A stretch of DNA of 64,000 nucleotides. Source: Selenomonadales bacterium (GTDB taxonomy: Bacteria > Bacillota > Negativicutes > Sporomusales > UBA7701). Below are positions 61,160-64,000 of the stretch, in pieces (the stretch's first letter is position 1; each line of letters starts with the position of its first letter). The DNA lies in contig JARKNV010000040.1 in assembly GCA_029976065.1 (NCBI GenBank), positions 1 through 64,000 of the forward strand, read 5' to 3'. A model generated the notes under the pieces. It was not told where the DNA came from and made no database searches. It was given only the letters and a program-made list of their open reading frames with translations. Both the position numbers and the translations under genes were made by a program.

Positions 61160-61741
61160 ATGAGTGTTTTGAAACGGATGAACACCCCCGTTTTCGCCGT
61201 CGAAGGCGTTCTCCATCGCGATCATGGCGGTTACCGGCTGAAGATCAGCGGTCTCGCTGACGGCGACCGCACGTTCAGCCTCGGCGAACTTAAGGCCGCT
61301 TTTCCTATATCCATGGTCAGTACGAGGCTGACGTCCGTAAGCGGCGGCTGGTCGGTACGCGCCGACTGGGAAGGAATCCTCTGGCGGGATTTTGTGTCTG
61401 CCTGGCGTCCGGTGGAATTCGCCCGCTATGCTTTGCTCACGAGCGCCGGCGATTATACCACCTGCATCCTGCTACCCGACCTGACGGCTTCGCAGGCCAT
61501 GCTGGTCTGGGGTGTCGGCGGCGAGCCGCTGGAGGACGAGTACGGCGGCCCGTTGCGCATGGTGGTGCCCAACCTGTGGGGATAAAAGAGCTGCAAGTGG
61601 CTGACAAAAATCGCCTTCACCGACAAGTATGTCACCGGCTACTGGGAGCTGCGCGGCTATACGCACCGTGGCAGCATCGAACCCGGAGATACTTTGGACG
61701 TGAATAGTCAAAAACGCCGCCCATCATGGGCGGCGAGGTAA
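61160..61741 (+). pseudogene. molybdopterin-dependent (sulfite-oxidase-like) protein interrupted by an in-frame TAA
   Basis: The first 141 residues (MSVLKRMNTPVFAVEGVLHRD to VVPNLWG) and the downstream in-frame segment (KSCKWLTKIAFTDKYVTGYW, then ELRGYTHRGS) together make one short sulfite-oxidase-like molybdopterin domain. The expected sequence at the junction is ...L[YW]GWKSxKW; here the Trp codon is TAA at 61583-61585. There is no frameshift. TAA cannot be Sec (TGA), so either the gene is broken or the base call is wrong. The last few codons before the TAA at 61739-61741 are unlike the family, so the true 3' end is unsure. Confidence 0.7.
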
Positions 61742-61751
61742 CGGATTTTTA

Positions 61752-61779
61752 AACCCCGGAGAACGCTCCGGGGTTTTTT
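61752..61779. terminator. bidirectional terminator
   Basis: AACCCCGGAG/CTCCGGGGTT around AACG, T-run on the plus strand; it separates the broken gene from the convergent lrp-type gene. Confidence 0.85.
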
Positions 61780-61780
61780 C

Positions 61781-62215
61781 TCAGGACAGATTGACCTTCT
61801 TGCCGGCTACCGGCGTCGACAGCACTAGATGGGTTTCGGTGCCGCCAAAGGCGGCAAGGTCGTCGAGCAGTTTCTCCAGGGCGGCGTTGTCGGCAACCGC
61901 CGTCCCGATCAGGTAGGAGGCGCTGCCGGCCAGACGATGGCACTCAACGAGCCTGGCGCTGCTGCGGCAATAGTCGACAAGCGCCTCCCCCGAACCGCTG
62001 TCGGTTTTGACGAGAATATAAGCCCGAACCGGCAGCCCTGCTTTGGCGATGTTTATTTCCGCCCGGTAGCCGCCGATAATGCCGCTCTCTTCCAATTTCT
62101 TGACCCTTTCTATCGTCGCCGGGCTGGTCAAACCCACCCGCTGGCCTAACTCTTTCATGGTAATCCTGCCGTCGGCCTGGAGGATATCGACGATTTTCAA
62201 ATCGATGTTATCCAT
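61781..62215 (-). CDS. Lrp/AsnC-family transcription regulator
   Basis: 144 residues: N-terminal helix-turn-helix (VDILQADGRITMKELGQRVGLTSPATIERVKKL), linker and a C-terminal RAM domain (RAYILVKTDSGSGEALVDYC...). It senses amino acids and controls transport or metabolism. It lies upstream of a glutamine synthetase but transcribed leftward from its own promoter, so it may control that gene (inference). ATG at 62215 is used. Confidence 0.92.
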   Translation of the reverse strand: MDNIDLKIVDILQADGRITMKELGQRVGLTSPATIERVKKLEESGIIGGYRAEINIAKAGLPVRAYILVKTDSGSGEALVDYCRSSARLVECHRLAGSASYLIGTAVADNAALEKLLDDLAAFGGTETHLVLSTPVAGKKVNLS

Positions 62216-62245
62216 ATTTCACCTCATAAAGGTTTATTCAAATAC

Positions 62246-62274
62246 ATTTTAGGTTAATTTATTATTGATTTCAA
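62246..62274 (-). promoter_or_regulatory. sigma-A promoter of the lrp-type gene
   Basis: TTGAAA (62269-62274), 17-base spacer, TAAAAT (62246-62251), reading leftward. Confidence 0.65.
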
Positions 62275-62284
62275 GTCATAATTC

Positions 62285-62321
62285 GGAAAAAAATAAAATC
62301 CCCCGACAAATGCCGGGGGAT
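62285..62321 (-). terminator. terminator after glutamine synthetase
   Basis: TCCCCCG/CGGGGGA stem with T-run on the minus strand, about ten bases past the stop. Confidence 0.8.
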
Positions 62322-62331
62322 AAGCCTTAGA

Positions 62332-64000
62332 TCAGATTATGTTGCGTTTGTATTGGGCGTACAGGGCTGTAAGCTCGCCCATTTTATCCGCCATTTCGAT
62401 CTGCAAGTCGGAGGCTGCCGCATAATCGCCGGCCGCAACCGTATCCCGGATCCGGCTGAAGAGGCTTTTGGCGGCGGTGGTGTCTTTGGCGAGGTAGCTG
62501 CGCAGGGTGTTGATTTTCTGCCAGGCTTTCTCGTCAATTTCGTCCTTGCTGTCATGCACGGGTTTACATTCTTTGATCGCTTCGCAGTTTTCGCCGATGA
62601 TGCGGTTAACCAGTTCGGTCCGCCAGCGGAGAAGCGCTCCGGCGACAAAGGCGTCGATGAGTTCCTTGCGTAATACGTTCCCGGCGGTAAGAACGGCAAC
62701 TTTCTGCGGGTACTTTTCGATGTTGAGCATATTTTCCCACACGGTGGCCGGCGGCTTGCTGAACAGGCGGTTACGTTCCTCGGCGGTATAATCTTCAAAT
62801 ACGTCATGCTCGCTACGGTAGGAGCGGCCCTTCTCGAGATAGAACCCGGCCGCATCCGGCTCTTTGGAAAGTTCGGCCTCAAGTTCCTTGGTGGTCTTGC
62901 CGGCGCTTACGGCGGCCTTGATGCCGTCCAGCATGCTCAGATAGAAGGCGGAGACGGCGATGTAGGTATTGGTGAAGGGGTTCGGGGCGCGAACTTCGAA
63001 GCGGGTGGCCAGGGGATTGTTGACGTCGCGCACGAGGCCGGCCAGAATGGTCCGGTTGCGGGAAGGCACGGCCGGGTTGTGGCCCAGCGAGGTGACGATG
63101 CAGACCGGAGCTTCGAAGCCGGGTTTGAGGCGGTTGAGGGAGTCGTTGGTGGCAGAAACGAAGGGATTGACGACTTCGTAGTTCTTGAGGAGGCCCATGA
63201 TGGCGCCGTAACCGACGGCACTGAGGAAATCCGCCTTCATGTCGCCGGGGGCGAACAGGTTGACGATTTTACCGGACTTGAGGCGGGCGGCGATACCGAC
63301 GTGGGTATGTTCGCCGCTACCGGCCACGCCGATGATAGGTTTGGCTTTGAAGGTAGCCTCAAGGCCATTTTCGCGGAATACTTCTTTAACGATTATGCGG
63401 GCCTGAAGTTCGTTGTCAGCCGCCTGCCTGGCGTCGGCGAAGCGCCAGTCGATTTCCATCTGCTCGACGACATGGGCAAGGCTGCCGGATTCGCCGATGC
63501 GGGCTTTGAGACCGCCGACTTCCTTGTGGCCCATCTCGGGTTCGAGGCCATAGTTGGTCAGCATGAGGATGGCTTCTTCAAGGGCGGTGCGGGCCTGACC
63601 GCGGGTGCGGGCCCAGTAGTTTTCCTGCATGACCTGGGTTGCCGAAAGTTCCTCGATTTCCGCGGTTTCTTCCGGCGTCTTGACCCAGAATTCCAGCTCG
63701 GTGCCGACGGTAAAGACGATGTCGTCAATCTCGGCGGGATCGATATGTTCAAGCCCTGATACTTTGCCTGCTTTCTTTAGCGCGGCAATGATTTCTGCTT
63801 TAACGTATTCGAGGGTCTGGGCGAGGATGGAGCGGGAATCGACCCTGAGGCCGTTGTGAACGAGGAAAGCGGGGATGCGCAGCGAACCGATCGGCTTGCC
63901 GGTTTCTTCATCGATGCTTTCCCAGTTGTAGTCGATAAACCAATTTACGTTCGGATCGACAACCATGTCAACTTTGGCGTTGTTCAGCGTTGCCACGCCG
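62332..64000 (-). CDS. glutamine synthetase, long (type III-like) form, 5' end off window
   Basis: At least 555 residues, continuing past the right edge; the codon at 63996 is internal. Visible is a GS catalytic domain: GSGEHTHVGI (ligand His-x-His), RFEVRAPNPFTNTYIAVSAF and the TELEFWVK segment. The N-terminus seen (ATLNNAKVDMVVDPNVNWF) matches the middle of long GS proteins of Clostridia and Negativicutes, so about 75-85 residues are missing. It makes glutamine from glutamate, ammonia and ATP. The neighbouring Lrp gene may regulate it. Confidence 0.88.
   Translation of the reverse strand, partial: GVATLNNAKVDMVVDPNVNWFIDYNWESIDEETGKPIGSLRIPAFLVHNGLRVDSRSILAQTLEYVKAEIIAALKKAGKVSGLEHIDPAEIDDIVFTVGTELEFWVKTPEETAEIEELSATQVMQENYWARTRGQARTALEEAILMLTNYGLEPEMGHKEVGGLKARIGESGSLAHVVEQMEIDWRFADARQAADNELQARIIVKEVFRENGLEATFKAKPIIGVAGSGEHTHVGIAARLKSGKIVNLFAPGDMKADFLSAVGYGAIMGLLKNYEVVNPFVSATNDSLNRLKPGFEAPVCIVTSLGHNPAVPSRNRTILAGLVRDVNNPLATRFEVRAPNPFTNTYIAVSAFYLSMLDGIKAAVSAGKTTKELEAELSKEPDAAGFYLEKGRSYRSEHDVFEDYTAEERNRLFSKPPATVWENMLNIEKYPQKVAVLTAGNVLRKELIDAFVAGALLRWRTELVNRIIGENCEAIKECKPVHDSKDEIDEKAWQKINTLRSYLAKDTTAAKSLFSRIRDTVAAGDYAAASDLQIEMADKMGELTALYAQYKRNII

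Noticed and set aside
61583-61585. Selenocysteine or pyrrolysine reading of the in-frame stop
   Set aside because: The codon is TAA; Sec uses TGA and Pyl uses TAG. A nonsense mutation or base error is simpler.
1-64000. CRISPR array or restriction/anti-phage system
   Set aside because: No regularly spaced repeats and no cas, helicase-nuclease or toxin-antitoxin genes were seen besides the fragmentary mobile element.

Overview
The window looks like chromosomal DNA of a GC-rich, anaerobic, endospore-forming member of the Firmicutes, most likely a Negativicutes/Sporomusaceae-type organism (inference). The reasons are the spore genes (YunB, YtxC, an alpha/beta-type SASP, a possible Spo0E-like protein, sigma-K-like promoters), Firmicutes-type RNA regulation (two T-boxes, an L20-type leader, a ydaO/c-di-AMP riboswitch), an [FeFe]-hydrogenase-type gene cluster with a Rex-like operator, and acyl-CoA dehydrogenase metabolism. 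Most genes lie on the minus strand.

Layout. 1-2.3 kb is an AT-rich mobile-element edge: a partial IS3-type transposase OrfA, a truncated phage-type helicase and a tyrosine recombinase that stops just short of yebC. 2.3-8.1 kb holds yebC and a five-gene operon of two H-cluster-type proteins (one with PAS), two NuoE-like [2Fe-2S] proteins and a SpoIIE/PP2C phosphatase, with a sigma-A promoter and a Rex-like site. 8.1-17.8 kb holds a chemoreceptor, yunB, a SASP gene, pxpABC (5-oxoprolinase), tyrS and a class A PBP. 17.9-20.1 kb is the most unusual part: three tandem genes for 34-37 residue Gly/poly-Ile/acidic microproteins, a hypothetical gene, and a divergent ybaB-like gene with a hypothetical partner. 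Five promoters there fit the sigma-K pattern AC-N16/17-CATANNNTA. 20.2-29 kb holds an aminotransferase behind a three-copy operator-like repeat, a DUF2148 protein, mutS2, a long U32 protein, a phosphomutase-like protein, DUF421 and zapA.

29-42 kb is core housekeeping: an amino-acid permease with an apparent CTG start and a long hairpin leader, T-box-regulated pheST, an rRNA methyltransferase, the K+ uptake pair ktrA/ktrB, a class II aldolase, infC-rpmI-rplT with an AUU-start infC and L20-type leader, and T-box-regulated thrS. 42-54 kb holds ytxC, two GRAM-type paralogs, a Cache-PAS-GGDEF-HD-GYP sensor, tRNA-Val(GAC), an acyl-CoA dehydrogenase, a small transporter, a hydrolase/thioesterase pair, a 3D-domain cell-wall protein behind a c-di-AMP riboswitch, an L,D-transpeptidase and an AlaX-type editing protein. 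54-64 kb holds comB and an M20 amidohydrolase, several very small proteins, a glutaredoxin, a ferritin-like protein, a heterodimeric ABC exporter, a sulfite-oxidase-like gene broken by an in-frame TAA, an Lrp regulator and a glutamine synthetase that runs off the right edge.

Themes: redox-responsive hydrogen metabolism (Rex, sensory hydrogenase), second-messenger control (c-di-AMP through the riboswitch and probably KtrA; c-di-GMP through the GGDEF/HD-GYP protein), and sporulation with cell-wall remodelling. All functions are read from sequence motifs by eye; no database search was run.
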